Positions 8,613 through 18,160 of a stretch of 64,000 nucleotides of DNA are shown here, piece after piece. The DNA comes from Chryseobacterium rhizosphaerae (GTDB lineage: Bacteria; Bacteroidota; Bacteroidia; Flavobacteriales; Weeksellaceae): the NCBI RefSeq assembly GCF_003385455.1, contig NZ_QNUF01000006.1:1-64000 (forward strand). The letters are read 5' to 3'. How positions within the stretch are numbered: position 1 is the stretch's first letter; every line of letters starts with the position of its first letter. The notes below the pieces were generated by a model, which was not told the DNA's origin, ran no database searches, and saw nothing but the letters and a program-made list of their open reading frames with translations. The position numbers and the translations under genes were made by a program.

Positions 8613-10010
8613 TTAATCAACTTTATTTTTTGCAACTTGAGCCATAAGCTCTGCTTCTACTGCCACTGTATCTCCCACATATCCATACCCCTGCATGTGA
8701 ACAATACCTCTTCTGATAGGTTCTATCAGTTCAATTTTGAAAATAATAGTATCTCCAGGAACTACTTTTCTTTTGAACTTTACTTTATCAATTTTAATAA
8801 AGTATGTAGAATAGTTTTCAGGATCCGGAACACTTGCCAGTACAAGAATACCTCCTGTCTGTGCTAAAGCTTCCACCTGAAGTACTCCCGGCATTACAGG
8901 TTCTTTAGGAAAATGGCCCACGAAGAAAGGTTCATTCATGGTTACATTTTTCAATCCTACTACGTGAGAGTCTGAAAGTTCAAGAACTTTATCAATTAAT
9001 AAGAACGGAGGTCTGTGAGGCATAAGCTTCATAATTCCGTTGATATCAAATACCGGCTCTTTTGTAAGATCAAAGTCCGGAACGTTTTTCTTTTTCTGCA
9101 ATTTCCACTGACGGTTTAGTTTTTTTGCAAATTGTGTATTTACAAAATGGCCAGGTTTGTTAGCTATAACCTTACCTTTTATTTTTACTCCAGCTAAAGC
9201 TAAATCACCAATTACATCCAGTAATTTGTGTCTAGCCGCTTCATTTGGATAGTTTAAGTTCAGATTGTCCAGAATACCGTTTGGTCTGATAGAAACATTA
9301 TCTTTTCCAAAGGCTTTCTTTAATTTTTCTGTAGTTTCCGGTGTAAGATCTTTATCTACGTATACAATAGCATTAGAAATATCTCCTCCTTTGATCAACC
9401 CGTGGTCTAAAAGCATCTCCAGCTCATGTAAGAAACTGAATGTTCTCGCTGAAGATATTTCGTCTTTAAACTCAGAAATATTTTTTAGCGTAGCATTTTG
9501 AGTTCCTAAAACTTTAGTCCCAAAATCTACCATTGTTGTTACTTCGTATGTATCTGAAGGAATAATTGTAATTTCCGAACCGGTAGCCGGATCGCTATAG
9601 GTAAGAACTTCTTTTACTACCAGATATTCTCTGGCAATGTTTTGTTCCACTACTCCAACACTTTCGATTGCTTCAACAAAATATTTTGAAGACCCATCTA
9701 AGATAGGAGGTTCAGAAGCATCCATTTCTAACATTGCATTATCGATATCACAACCTACTAAGGCTGCTAAAAGATGTTCGCACGTAGTAATTTTTACCCC
9801 TAATTTTTCTAATGTAGTTCCTCTTTCTGTTGCTATAACATAATTTACATCTGCTTCTACCTGAGGATGTCCCTCTAAGTCTGTTCTTACAAATACAAAA
9901 CCTGTGTTTTCTTTGGCAGGTTTAATGGTAAGTTTTACTTCTTTACCAGTGTGAAGACCAATTCCAGAAAGAGTAACCTCTTGCTGAAGTGTTTTTTGCA
10001 TATCACTCAT
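8613..10010 (-). CDS. lpxC-fabZ: Bifunctional UDP-3-O-acyl-GlcNAc deacetylase / 3-hydroxyacyl-ACP dehydratase
   Basis: A 465-residue natural fusion. LpxC (about residues 1-305) carries zinc-ligand regions TCEHLLAAL and [12 protein letters not shown] and performs the committed lipid A step. FabZ (about 315-460) carries [13 protein letters not shown] and [16 protein letters not shown] with the catalytic histidine, and dehydrates 3-hydroxyacyl-ACP in fatty acid synthesis. The two activities compete for the same acyl pool. The fusion is typical of Bacteroidota. The reading frame runs upstream to 10037, but ATG at 10010 (MSDMQKTL), overlapping the lpxD end by 8 bases, is the better start. Confidence 0.97.
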   Translation of the reverse strand: MSDMQKTLQQEVTLSGIGLHTGKEVKLTIKPAKENTGFVFVRTDLEGHPQVEADVNYVIATERGTTLEKLGVKITTCEHLLAALVGCDIDNAMLEMDASEPPILDGSSKYFVEAIESVGVVEQNIAREYLVVKEVLTYSDPATGSEITIIPSDTYEVTTMVDFGTKVLGTQNATLKNISEFKDEISSARTFSFLHELEMLLDHGLIKGGDISNAIVYVDKDLTPETTEKLKKAFGKDNVSIRPNGILDNLNLNYPNEAARHKLLDVIGDLALAGVKIKGKVIANKPGHFVNTQFAKKLNRQWKLQKKKNVPDFDLTKEPVFDINGIMKLMPHRPPFLLIDKVLELSDSHVVGLKNVTMNEPFFVGHFPKEPVMPGVLQVEALAQTGGILVLASVPDPENYSTYFIKIDKVKFKRKVVPGDTIIFKIELIEPIRRGIVHMQGYGYVGDTVAVEAELMAQVAKNKVD

Positions 10011-11034
10011 TAGTATGATCTTTTGAGTTATTCTCAAGATTATTTATTCTGCTTACTATTTCAGTGAAATTTCTGAAATGAACATAATTTCTCAGATAGT
10101 CATTATAGCTGATTGCCGGTGAACCATATAATGTTTCTTTATCATTAACACTAGAATTCACGCCACTCTGAGCTTGAATTTTCACCTGGTTTCCGATTTT
10201 GATGTGTCCTACAATTCCTACCTGACCTCCAATTTGATTCCAGTCACCAATTGTAGTAGAACCCGCAATACCGGCTTGTGCGGCAATTACATTATTCTGT
10301 CCTATTTTCACATTGTGAGCAATCTGAATCAGATTATCAATTTTTGTTCCTTTACCAATAATGGTAGAGCCTATTGTTGCCCTGTCAATACTACAGTTTG
10401 AACCGATTTCAACATCATCTTCAATGATAACATTTCCCAGCTGAGGAATCTTTTTGAATCCTTCAGCGGTTGGTTGAAAACCAAAACCGTCACCTCCTAC
10501 TACTGTATTAGAATGAATCACACAGTTATCTCCAATAATGCAATAGTCATAAATTCTGGCACCACTGTCTATTTTACAGTTTTTACCAATTTTTACGCCT
10601 TTTCCAATATATACATGTGGATAAATCTGTGAGCCATCTCCGATTTTAGCTTTCTCCGACACATAAGTAAATGCACCGATATAGGCTTTATCTCCTATTA
10701 CAGCTGTATCATGAATGGATGAACCATCCTCCACGCCTTCTTTTCTTCCTCTCATTTCCTGATATAAATTCATCAGAACCTGAAATGAAAGATAGGCATC
10801 TTTTACAACAATTAAGGTTGGATTGTAACTATCTTTGACTATAAGTTTCTCAGAAACAATGATAACGGAGCATTTGGAGGTATCCAAAAAATGAGAAAAC
10901 CGATCTTGTGCTATAAAAGAAAGATGTCCTGATTCTCCATTTTCAATTGGAGAAACCCCTGTAATAAGCGCAGTTTCATCACCTATTATTTTACCGTCAA
11001 TAAAACTTGCAATTTGCGAAGCTGTAAATTCCAT
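10003..11034 (-). CDS. lpxD: UDP-3-O-(3-hydroxyacyl)glucosamine N-acyltransferase
   Basis: A 343-residue enzyme for the third lipid A step, N-acylation of UDP-3-O-acylglucosamine. The N-terminal uridine-binding domain (about 1-100), a hexapeptide beta-helix with QIAHNVKIG holding the catalytic histidine, and a C-terminal helical tail ([19 protein letters not shown]) are all present. It heads the lpxD/lpxC-fabZ/lpxA operon. An open frame allows a TTG start at 11043, but that TTG falls inside the -7 promoter element, so ATG at 11034 is chosen. The predicted leader is extremely short. Confidence 0.96.
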   Translation of the reverse strand: MEFTASQIASFIDGKIIGDETALITGVSPIENGESGHLSFIAQDRFSHFLDTSKCSVIIVSEKLIVKDSYNPTLIVVKDAYLSFQVLMNLYQEMRGRKEGVEDGSSIHDTAVIGDKAYIGAFTYVSEKAKIGDGSQIYPHVYIGKGVKIGKNCKIDSGARIYDYCIIGDNCVIHSNTVVGGDGFGFQPTAEGFKKIPQLGNVIIEDDVEIGSNCSIDRATIGSTIIGKGTKIDNLIQIAHNVKIGQNNVIAAQAGIAGSTTIGDWNQIGGQVGIVGHIKIGNQVKIQAQSGVNSSVNDKETLYGSPAISYNDYLRNYVHFRNFTEIVSRINNLENNSKDHTNE

Positions 11035-11040
11035 ATTCTG

Positions 11041-11069
11041 CAAAGATAAGAAATTCTAGAATTTGCAAA
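11041..11069 (-). promoter_or_regulatory. Consensus Bacteroidota promoter of the lpx operon
   Basis: On the minus strand TTTG (11066-11069), a 17-nt gap and TATCTTTG (11041-11048) form a full -33/-7 match. Only 6 bases separate the -7 element from the lpxD ATG, so the transcript should begin at or very near the start codon. Confidence 0.65.
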
Positions 11070-11106
11070 CATTTTTTGGTTTCAGATCTTAAATTTTAAT
11101 ATTCCT

Positions 11107-12333
11107 TTAAGAATCTAAGCTGGAAATATCTCGGGGAAACATGAGGATATGTCTTGTGGTCTTATTGACCATTAACCCCGATAAAAGCTGATCTTCTGAC
11201 TCGTGAAGCCTTGTTTTTTTTCCATTTTTCTGTAATAGAAAAATGGGTTGCTTTTCTCTGTTATAAGGAACAAGTTTTCTCTTGATTTCATGTACCAATT
11301 CTTTTCCGTTATCGATTCCGAAAAATTCATTGGTATTTTTTATTTTTTCTTTAATAATTTCCTGATCAAAAGACTGTGATGAAATGATTGTTTTGGGAAG
11401 GTTTCTCTGAATCACACATTTACACCAATATGACAACACAAAATCATCAGAATTCTGCCATTCTTTCATCGCCTGAATCACATCATTATCATCAAGCTGT
11501 GTAAATCTTTCTATATCTTCATCTGAAGCTGAGCTTTTTTCACGGTATAAAAAGTATGTCAGATTATCCGTTGCCGGAAGTTCAATCCCCTGAGAAATCA
11601 GATATTTTGCCCGTTCCAAAATTTTCACCAAAAGAAATTCGGCTAAGGCTGAGGTTTTATGATAATATACCTGCCAGTACATAAACATTCTGGCTGTCAG
11701 AAAGTTTTCAATAGAATAAATTCCTTTGGCATCTATCACCAATTCTCCTTCTTCACAAACATTCATCATAGAAATAATCCTCTGGGTATTAATATTCCCC
11801 TCTGATACTCCCGTAAAAAAGCTATCTCTTTTCAGATAGTCCAGACGGTCAACATCCAGCTGAGAGGAAATCAGCTGATTAAAAAATTTTCTATGATATT
11901 TTCCCTGAAACATTTCAATAGCCATTGAAAGCTGTCCGTCAAACTCGTCATTAAGCTCGTTCATCAGCAGCAATGAAAGGTTTTCATGGTGCCAGTCGTC
12001 CATCAGCATACTTTCCAATGCATGAGAAAATGGACCATGACCAATATCATGCATCAAAATGGCCAGCATAGCTCCCTTTTCTTCTTCTTCAGAAATTTTA
12101 ATGCCTTTCTGTTTTAAGGTTTCCAATGCTGTAAACATCAGGTGCATTGCTCCCAAAGCATGATGAAACCTGGTATGGGTTGCTCCCGGAAAAATCAGGT
12201 TCAGCAGACCCGTTTGTCCAATCCTCCTCAATCTTTGAAAATAAGGATGTTCAATGATATCAAATAAAATTTCGTGGGGTATTTTGATAAATCCGTGAAC
12301 GGGATCGTTGATGATTTTAAGCTTATTCTGCAT
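11107..12333 (-). CDS. HD-domain phosphohydrolase (dGTPase-like, COG1078)
   Basis: A 408-residue cytoplasmic protein. The metal-binding HD signature is spread over THTRFHHALGAMHL (about residues 51-64), ILMHDIGHGPFSHALE (about 90-105) and SQLDVDRLDYLKRD, the layout of COG1078 HD phosphohydrolases related to dNTP triphosphohydrolases and SAMHD1. Substrate is not certain; (d)NTP hydrolysis is the family expectation. The frame opens with a TTG at 12357, but a -7 element (TAACTTTG) lies over it, so the ATG at 12333 (MQNKLKIINDPVHG) is the start. It sits just upstream of the lpx operon, as in many Flavobacteriales. Confidence 0.9.
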   Translation of the reverse strand: MQNKLKIINDPVHGFIKIPHEILFDIIEHPYFQRLRRIGQTGLLNLIFPGATHTRFHHALGAMHLMFTALETLKQKGIKISEEEEKGAMLAILMHDIGHGPFSHALESMLMDDWHHENLSLLLMNELNDEFDGQLSMAIEMFQGKYHRKFFNQLISSQLDVDRLDYLKRDSFFTGVSEGNINTQRIISMMNVCEEGELVIDAKGIYSIENFLTARMFMYWQVYYHKTSALAEFLLVKILERAKYLISQGIELPATDNLTYFLYREKSSASDEDIERFTQLDDNDVIQAMKEWQNSDDFVLSYWCKCVIQRNLPKTIISSQSFDQEIIKEKIKNTNEFFGIDNGKELVHEIKRKLVPYNREKQPIFLLQKNGKKTRLHESEDQLLSGLMVNKTTRHILMFPRDISSLDS

Positions 12334-12354
12334 TGAAACGTCAATATTAGTAAA

Positions 12355-12362
12355 CAAAGTTA
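12355..12362 (-). promoter_or_regulatory. Candidate -7 element for the HD phosphohydrolase
   Basis: TAACTTTG on the minus strand ends 21 bases before the ATG at 12333. No clear -33 element. It argues against the upstream TTG start. Confidence 0.4.
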
Positions 12363-12504
12363 GGGATTTTAAATTTTAGGTCTGATTAATTTACTATTAA
12401 AGATCTTACATATATATGGGTACCTCCCTATTTTACGAACAGCTTTCAACTTCATGCCGGAAAATTTTAAGATTTTTAAAGGCCATTTTATTTTTAAAAA
12501 ATCT

Positions 12505-12536
12505 TTTGTAACTGTAATATTAAAGATTTATCTTTG
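12505..12536 (+). promoter_or_regulatory. Consensus Bacteroidota promoter of the S41 peptidase gene
   Basis: TTTG at 12505-12508, a 20-nt gap, and TATCTTTG at 12529-12536. The ATG at 12559 follows 22 bases later. One of the clearest promoters in the window. Confidence 0.7.
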
Positions 12537-12558
12537 AATGAAAACACAATAGCCTTTA

Positions 12559-14199
12559 ATGAGAAAGCTCTCACTTTTCCTTTTTGTATTTTTAAGTTTA
12601 CACTTTTCCGCACAGGTTTTATCAGAAAACCAAAAACTGGAATCACTCTGCAGAGTTTGGGGGTTTTTAAAATATTATCATCCCAATGTGGCAAAAGGGA
12701 AATTGGATTGGGATCAGCAACTTCTTCATAAGATCAATGACCTTGAAAAGATTCATGACAAAACAGAGCTCAACCTCTTATATTCTGAATGGATCGAAAG
12801 TCTTGGAAAAGTAGATGAATGTAAATCATGTCTAAAAGAGGATGACAAGGTTTATTTTCTGAATAATTTTGACCTGAAATGGATTGACAATCCCAATATA
12901 TTTACTGAACAAACAGCCCAGACCCTTCATTATATAGAAAATAACCGGAATACAGGAGACAACCATTATTTAGGAAAAGGGGGAAGGAAAATATATTTCA
13001 GAAATGAAAATTCTTATGGTTCAAAATTTACTTCCAAAGAAATCGCATTATTGGAACTTTTCAGATATTGGAATTACGTGGAGTATTTTTTCCCTTATAA
13101 ATATGAAACAGATCAAAACTGGGGTGATGTTTTGTCAGAAATGATTCCAACATTTCTTCATATAAATAATGATGAAAATTATCACCTGGCCTTAGCTGAA
13201 TTGGTAACCAAAACAGATGACTCCCATGCATTTCTGTTTTCAACGCTGATCAGCCTTCATCAGTTCGGGAATAGAAAAATACCCGTAGAATATTCATATG
13301 CAGAAGGAAAACTGGTAATTACCAAAGTAAATACCACCCGATTCAATGAAGAAATACCTTTACGTATAGGAGATGTGATTTATGATATTAATGGTAAAAC
13401 CATTCCCCAGATGGTTAATGATCTTGGAAAATTTATTCCCGCGTCCAATTCCTGGGGAAAAATAAGAAAAGTAAAAAAACTCCTCCTTTTTACTAACAGA
13501 GATTCAATCTCTGTAAAAGTTGAAAGAGATGGGCAAAATTTACCTATCACAGCAAAAACATATTTTGTAAAAGATCTCACTTATGAAACGACTGCCGTTC
13601 CCCAAAAGTGGACATTCATAGATAATAAAAAAAGTATCGGCTACGTTAATATGGGGGTTATTGAAAGAGAAGATTTGGATGAGATGTACAGAAACTTAGA
13701 ATCTGCCACATCTATTATTTTTGATCTTAGAAATTATCCTAAGCAGACCATTATCCCTTTAAGCCGTATTTTACTTCCAAAATCGGCTGTTTATTATCAA
13801 TTTAACTTTCCTGAAACCAATTATCCCGGTAAGTTTTACAGTAAAAAAAACAGTATCGGAAGAAAAAACAAAAAGTATTACAAAGGGAATGTCGTTGTCT
13901 TGGTAGACGAAAATACCCAAAGCCAGGCAGAAACAACGACCATGATGTTTAAGCAGCATCCTAATGCTAAAGTAATCGGGAGCAATACTTCAGGAGCTAA
14001 CGGAGATATTATCAGATTTAAGATTGCGGACCTCGACACCTGCTTTACAGGGCTTGGAGCATATTATCCCGATGGCAGAGAGACCCAAAGAATCGGTATC
14101 ATTCCCGATATTATAGTAAAACCTAGTGTAGAGGGCATAAAAAATGGAATTGATGAGGTATTGCAAAGGGCTTTACGTTATATAGAAACCAAAGAATAA
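12559..14199 (+). CDS. Secreted S41-family (C-terminal processing type) peptidase
   Basis: A 546-residue protein with a signal peptide (MRKLSLFLFVFLSLHFSAQ). A helical N-terminal region leads to a PDZ-like domain (about 250-310, ending RIGDVIYDINGKTIP) and an S41 catalytic domain (about 350-530). The VVVLVDENTQSQAETTTMM stretch holds the expected nucleophile serine, followed by the GSNTSGANGD loop. By family it is a periplasmic or envelope serine peptidase acting on C-termini of proteins; no specific substrate can be named. It has its own strong promoter and stands alone between the HD gene and porX. Confidence 0.88.
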   Translation: MRKLSLFLFVFLSLHFSAQVLSENQKLESLCRVWGFLKYYHPNVAKGKLDWDQQLLHKINDLEKIHDKTELNLLYSEWIESLGKVDECKSCLKEDDKVYFLNNFDLKWIDNPNIFTEQTAQTLHYIENNRNTGDNHYLGKGGRKIYFRNENSYGSKFTSKEIALLELFRYWNYVEYFFPYKYETDQNWGDVLSEMIPTFLHINNDENYHLALAELVTKTDDSHAFLFSTLISLHQFGNRKIPVEYSYAEGKLVITKVNTTRFNEEIPLRIGDVIYDINGKTIPQMVNDLGKFIPASNSWGKIRKVKKLLLFTNRDSISVKVERDGQNLPITAKTYFVKDLTYETTAVPQKWTFIDNKKSIGYVNMGVIEREDLDEMYRNLESATSIIFDLRNYPKQTIIPLSRILLPKSAVYYQFNFPETNYPGKFYSKKNSIGRKNKKYYKGNVVVLVDENTQSQAETTTMMFKQHPNAKVIGSNTSGANGDIIRFKIADLDTCFTGLGAYYPDGRETQRIGIIPDIIVKPSVEGIKNGIDEVLQRALRYIETKE

Positions 14200-14202
14200 A
14201 TG

Positions 14203-14239
14203 AAATGAAAACAGAGAAGTTTGGCCATTGTTTTCATTT
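14203..14239 (+). terminator. Possible hairpin terminator after the S41 peptidase
   Basis: An 11-bp stem AAATGAAAACA/TGTTTTCATTT with a 15-nt loop directly after the stop. The T-run is short, so it may instead be a stability element. Confidence 0.45.
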
Positions 14240-14331
14240 AACTAATATTTAACTTTTAATCTGCTCATTTTGTGAGATTTTAAACGGATTTGGTCAACAT
14301 TTTGATAGAATAATCATGTAAAAAATAAATT

Positions 14332-15876
14332 ATGTCAGAAAAGATATTATGGATAGATGATGAAATAGATTTACTTAAACCTCATATCGTATTTTTAGAA
14401 AAAAAGGGCTACCAGGTAACCCCCGTTAATAATGTGAACGAGGCATTGGAGCTTATGGATTCAGAGAAATTTGCATTAACATTAATTGATGAAAATATGC
14501 CCGGTATTTCAGGATTGGAAGCCATTCCCATGATCAAGGAAAAAGATAATTCCCTGAAAATTGTTATGGTGACTAAAAGTGAAGAAGAACACATCATGGA
14601 AGAGGCTATCGGGTCTCAAATTGCCGATTACATTTTAAAGCCTGTAAATCCTAACCAGATTTTGCTTTCATTGAAGAAGAATCTTCAGGAGGATAATCTG
14701 GTGGAACAGAAAACAATTCTGCAGTACCAACAAGAGTTCAGAAACCTTTCTATGGAACTTTCTTATTTGAGAACGTATCAGGAATGGGCAGAGTACTATA
14801 AAAAGATCCTTAGCTGGGAGATTAAATTTGATAAAGTAGCGGATAATGAATTTGCTGATCTTTTGCAGTCGCAAAAAGAAGAGGCTAATATTCAGTTTGC
14901 AAAATTTATCGAAAAAAATTATGAAGACTGGCTTGTTGACTCGGATAAACCTCTGATGAGCCATACTCTTTTCAAGGAAAAGGTAAAACCGGAAGTAGAA
15001 AAAGAGAAAGTACTTCTTCTGATGGTTGACAATCTTCGTTACGACCAGTGGAAAGTTGTAGAACCGTTATTTACAAAATACTACAATAAAATTTCCGAAG
15101 ATTACTATTACAGTATTCTACCAACCGCCACACAGTATGCAAGAAATTCTTTTTTTGCGGGTCTGATGCCGTCAGAAATTGAAAAACGTTTCCCGGACAA
15201 GTGGTTCAATGACAATGAGGAAGGTAATAAGAATGAGTTTGAGCGTGATTTCCTTGAAGACCAGATGAAAAGAATCGGACTTGGTTCTAAGTCTATGAAA
15301 TATCTTAAAGTATTGAATGCAGATTTTGAAAGAAAAATCTATGATGATTTCAACCAGCATAAAAACAATGACCTGCTAGTTATTGTTTATAACTTTATTG
15401 ATATCCTTTCGCATGCCAAAACAGACAATCATATTGTAGATCAGCTTATCCGTGACGATAAAACTTTCCGTTCTCTTACTTTCAACTGGTTTGAAAACTC
15501 TTCACTCCTTAAGATCATTAAGGCAGCAGCAGAAAGCGGATATAAATTGGTTATTACCACCGATCACGGAACAGTATATGTAAAAAAGCCAAGCAAGGTT
15601 GTTGGCGACAGAGAGACCTCAACTAATATCCGTTATAAAACAGGAAAGAGCTTAACGTATGACAGCAGTGATGTATGGGCAATTACTAACCCCGAAAAGC
15701 TTTTCTTACCAAAAGGAAACCTGAGTTCAAAGTATATTTTTGCCAAAAACAATATATTCCTTGCTTATCCTAAAAATTACAACCATTTTGTAAATTACTA
15801 TAAAGAGACCTACCAGCATGGAGGAATCTCACTTGAAGAATGTATTATTCCAATTAGCATTTTAGAGCCAAAGTAA
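14332..15876 (+). CDS. porX: PorX: response regulator with PglZ domain controlling T9SS
   Basis: A 514-residue protein. The N-terminal receiver domain (1 to about 120) has acidic IDDE, phospho-acceptor LIDENMPG (about D53), VMVTKS and LKPVNP with the conserved lysine. A helical linker follows, then a PglZ/alkaline-phosphatase-fold domain (about 205-510) with LMVDNLRYDQW, LPTATQYARNSFF (nucleophile Thr region) and TTDHGTVYVKK (metal ligands). This layout is PorX, which in Porphyromonas and Flavobacterium, with the PorY kinase and SigP, controls type IX secretion. PorY and SigP are not in the window. It is monocistronic, with a strong terminator following. Confidence 0.95.
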   Translation: MSEKILWIDDEIDLLKPHIVFLEKKGYQVTPVNNVNEALELMDSEKFALTLIDENMPGISGLEAIPMIKEKDNSLKIVMVTKSEEEHIMEEAIGSQIADYILKPVNPNQILLSLKKNLQEDNLVEQKTILQYQQEFRNLSMELSYLRTYQEWAEYYKKILSWEIKFDKVADNEFADLLQSQKEEANIQFAKFIEKNYEDWLVDSDKPLMSHTLFKEKVKPEVEKEKVLLLMVDNLRYDQWKVVEPLFTKYYNKISEDYYYSILPTATQYARNSFFAGLMPSEIEKRFPDKWFNDNEEGNKNEFERDFLEDQMKRIGLGSKSMKYLKVLNADFERKIYDDFNQHKNNDLLVIVYNFIDILSHAKTDNHIVDQLIRDDKTFRSLTFNWFENSSLLKIIKAAAESGYKLVITTDHGTVYVKKPSKVVGDRETSTNIRYKTGKSLTYDSSDVWAITNPEKLFLPKGNLSSKYIFAKNNIFLAYPKNYNHFVNYYKETYQHGGISLEECIIPISILEPK

Positions 15877-15896
15877 TATTTCATTTTGAAATTAAA

Positions 15897-15935
15897 AGCG
15901 GAAAAAATCAATTGATTTTTTCCGCTTCTTTTTTT
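15897..15935 (+). terminator. Rho-independent terminator after porX
   Basis: A 14-bp perfect stem AGCGGAAAAAATCA/TGATTTTTTCCGCT followed by a T-run. Confidence 0.9.
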
Positions 15936-15974
15936 ATAGTCTGAAAGAGTTTATATCTTCGTAAAAAATACAGT

Positions 15975-16265
15975 ATGTTTATTATTTCACTTACCTACAA
16001 AACGTCTCTTGAAAATGTAGAGCGTTATATACCCGAGCATAATCTTTTTCTTCAAAAGTATTATGATTCCGGACTATTCATTACTTCAGGAAGAAAGGAA
16101 CCGAGAACCGGAGGCATCATTATTGCCAATACCGTCTCTAAACAGGAAACGCAAAAGATCGTGAGTGAAGATCCTTTTCATGTTCATCAGATAGCAGATT
16201 ATGAAATCATCGAGTTTATTCCTTCAAAATACAATGAAAACTTTAAATTCTTTATAAAAGACTAA
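15975..16265 (+). CDS. YciI-family protein
   Basis: A 96-residue protein with the YciI/DGPF ferredoxin-like fold signature. The His-Asp pair typical of YciI appears in PEHNLFLQKYYDSG, and DPFHVHQIADYEIIEF near the C-terminus is the usual second conserved block. YciI-like proteins are small dimeric enzymes with poorly known substrates. The stop overlaps the start of exonuclease III (TAATG), so the two are co-transcribed and coupled. A functional link between them is not known. Confidence 0.88.
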   Translation: MFIISLTYKTSLENVERYIPEHNLFLQKYYDSGLFITSGRKEPRTGGIIIANTVSKQETQKIVSEDPFHVHQIADYEIIEFIPSKYNENFKFFIKD

Positions 16266-17029
16266 TGAAATTAATTACATACAACGTCAATGGAATCAGG
16301 GCCGCATTCACAAAAGATTTTTTAGGCTGGTTGAAGGTTGCTGACCCCGATATTATCTGTATCCAGGAAAGCAAAGCCGGAAACGATCAGATAGACATCG
16401 AAAGTCTTGAAAAATCAGGATATCACAGTTATTGGCACTCGGCAGTAAGAAAGGGCTATAGTGGGGTTGGAATAGCCTCAAAAATAAAGCCTAATCATGT
16501 AGAGTACGGTTGCGGTATTGAAAGCTATGATAATGAAGGCAGAATCATCCGTGCTGATTTTGACGGATTTTCAGCTATTTCCGTATATGTTCCTTCGGCT
16601 TCCAATATTGAAAGATTAGATTTTAAGATGCAGTTCTGCCATGATTTTTTAGAATACATCAAAAATCTTAAAAAAGAAATTCCCAATCTTATTATATCCG
16701 GTGATTTCAATATTTGTCATGAAGCCATCGATATACACGATCCTATCCGTTTAAAAAATGTTTCAGGGTTTCTTCCTATGGAAAGAGAGTGGATGACCAA
16801 TTTCATCAACGAATGTGAATTGATTGACAGCTTCAGGTTTTTCAATAGTGATCCTGACAATTATACCTGGTGGAGCTACCGACAAAATTCCCGGGCAAAT
16901 AATAAAGGATGGAGATTAGATTACAACTTTACTTCATATAGCTTAAAAGACAAGCTTAACAGAGCCGTCATCTTAAAAGAAGCAGTACATTCTGACCACT
17001 GTCCGGCTTTATTGGAATTAGATGTCTGA
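16265..17029 (+). CDS. xth: Exodeoxyribonuclease III (AP endonuclease)
   Basis: A 254-residue nuclease of the EEP (endonuclease/exonuclease/phosphatase) family of normal length. Motifs: ITYNVNGIRAA at the N-terminus, ICIQESKAG (metal-binding Glu), ISGDFNICH (catalytic Asp/Asn), RLDYNF, and the C-terminal SDHCPALLEL with the catalytic His. It cuts at abasic sites in base-excision repair and removes damaged 3' ends. The start overlaps the stop of the YciI-like gene. Confidence 0.95.
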   Translation: MKLITYNVNGIRAAFTKDFLGWLKVADPDIICIQESKAGNDQIDIESLEKSGYHSYWHSAVRKGYSGVGIASKIKPNHVEYGCGIESYDNEGRIIRADFDGFSAISVYVPSASNIERLDFKMQFCHDFLEYIKNLKKEIPNLIISGDFNICHEAIDIHDPIRLKNVSGFLPMEREWMTNFINECELIDSFRFFNSDPDNYTWWSYRQNSRANNKGWRLDYNFTSYSLKDKLNRAVILKEAVHSDHCPALLELDV

Positions 17030-17050
17030 TAAGTTCTACTATGATCATAC

Positions 17051-17082
17051 AAAAAGCCAGCTTTTAAAGCTGGCTTTTTTTT
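17051..17082. terminator. Rho-independent terminator, probably bidirectional
   Basis: A long palindrome AAAAGCCAGCTTT/AAAGCTGGCTTTT with a T-run on the plus strand and an A-run upstream. It lies between the convergent xth and rlpA-like genes. Confidence 0.9.
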
Positions 17083-17098
17083 AATTTAAATCATAAAT

Positions 17099-17470
17099 TT
17101 AATCGACAATTTCATATTCAACCGGAATGGTACCATGACTGATATTTCCGATCTCATCGAACGCTGCTTTAGACATATCTAAAGATCTTGATGAATGGTA
17201 AGGCCCTCTGTCATTAATTCTCACTATTACCTCTTTACCATTTTTAAGGTTCGTTACCTTAACGTTTGTTCCGAATGGAAGCGTTCTGTTTGCTGCTGTG
17301 AACTTTGAGTTATCAAAAATTTCACCGCTAGCGGTTTTTCTACCGTTAAATTTATCGTGGTAGTACGATGCATAACTTGTTTTTTTCGCATCTAAGGTAT
17401 TATTCGTAAAAGAATAAACACCTAAAGTTGAAATCATCATTATGATTACGAGAATGAATCTTTTCATCAT
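17099..17470 (-). CDS. RlpA-like septal ring lytic transglycosylase family protein
   Basis: A 123-residue protein with a signal peptide or N-terminal anchor (MKRFILVIIMMISTLGVYSF). A double-psi beta-barrel of RlpA type follows: ASYYHDKFNGRKTASGEIFD, FTAANRTLPFGTNVKVTN, and VRINDRGPY with the catalytic-type Asp. There is no SPOR domain, so it is a minimal RlpA. By family it would cut glycan strands in peptidoglycan, but short forms are not proven enzymes. Two ATG codons in tandem can start it. The upstream region carries a -7 element and striking paired TGTTAA repeats. Confidence 0.88.
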   Translation of the reverse strand: MMKRFILVIIMMISTLGVYSFTNNTLDAKKTSYASYYHDKFNGRKTASGEIFDNSKFTAANRTLPFGTNVKVTNLKNGKEVIVRINDRGPYHSSRSLDMSKAAFDEIGNISHGTIPVEYEIVD

Positions 17471-17497
17471 GTTGAACTTTTATTGGTTTTGACGGAG

Positions 17498-17505
17498 CAA
17501 ATGTA
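17498..17505 (-). promoter_or_regulatory. Candidate -7 element for the rlpA-like gene
   Basis: TACATTTG on the minus strand, 27 bases upstream of the ATG at 17470. A GTG about 20 nt further upstream is the only weak -33 candidate, which would fit an activated promoter. Confidence 0.45.
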
Positions 17506-17535
17506 TCAGGAATCTTTTAAAGTCCACAGTCGAAA

Positions 17536-17631
17536 TGTTAAAAATTGTTAACAAAAACAAAAACATATGTTAAACGCCTTTGTAAGCCCCTATGGATAGG
17601 CGTTTTAGGATACACTGTTAAAAAGTGTTAA
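17536..17631. promoter_or_regulatory. Paired TGTTAA direct repeats around an inverted repeat (putative operator)
   Basis: TGTTAAAAATTGTTAA (17536-17551) and TGTTAAAAAGTGTTAA (17616-17631) differ at one of 16 bases and lie exactly 80 bases apart. Each contains two TGTTAA units with a 10-base period, and a fifth unit is at 17568-17573. Between them an inverted repeat AAACGCC/GGCGTTT (17572-17605) encloses a relatively GC-rich loop. The nearer pair lies just upstream of the rlpA-like promoter. Helically phased direct repeats of this kind resemble response-regulator binding sites; the regulator is unknown. Confidence 0.45.
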
Positions 17632-18126
17632 AAAAATAGACTAAAAGTTAATATAATTAACTAATTCATGCATAATTGTAAAAAACAGCTAATGCAAACT
17701 ATTGTAAATCAACATGTTGAAAAATAAACAATTCTCATTTTAAAATTAAAATCTGTTTTAAAGAAACAAAAGTTTTAAGATCAAAGACCAAAGATAAAGT
17801 TTGTAATAAAGGTCTTTTACAGTGATAAAACTTCATCTTTAAAAGTTATTTTAACAAGCAAAAAAAGAACTAACAAAAAAATCTAAACCCATTATTCATT
17901 TTTAAATATGAGTATATCTCCAACTCCTTATATCTAAAACAGATTAATATCAAAAATATCATATTGTTTATCTATTCTTATCTCGAATTCTGATTACTCG
18001 GCAATATAACATCCTGTAACTAGCTAAATTTCACTTAGTCCACATTTTTTGTATCTCATCCCAAAGATAATCTTTTAAGATGTTTATAGCCTGCTAACGT
18101 AATTCAATTACACTACTGCTATAATT

Positions 18127-18160
18127 AAAAAAACCAATGAGAAGACTCATTGGTTTTTAT
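18127..18160 (-). terminator. Rho-independent terminator of the surface-protein pair
   Basis: A 13-bp stem AAAAACCAATGAG/CTCATTGGTTTTT with a 4-nt loop and, on the minus strand, a T-run. It ends transcription from 19598-18181. Confidence 0.9.

Noticed and set aside
17640..18120. Hidden small gene or RNA
   Set aside because: The DNA is AT-rich and without a convincing start, structured RNA or terminator of its own.
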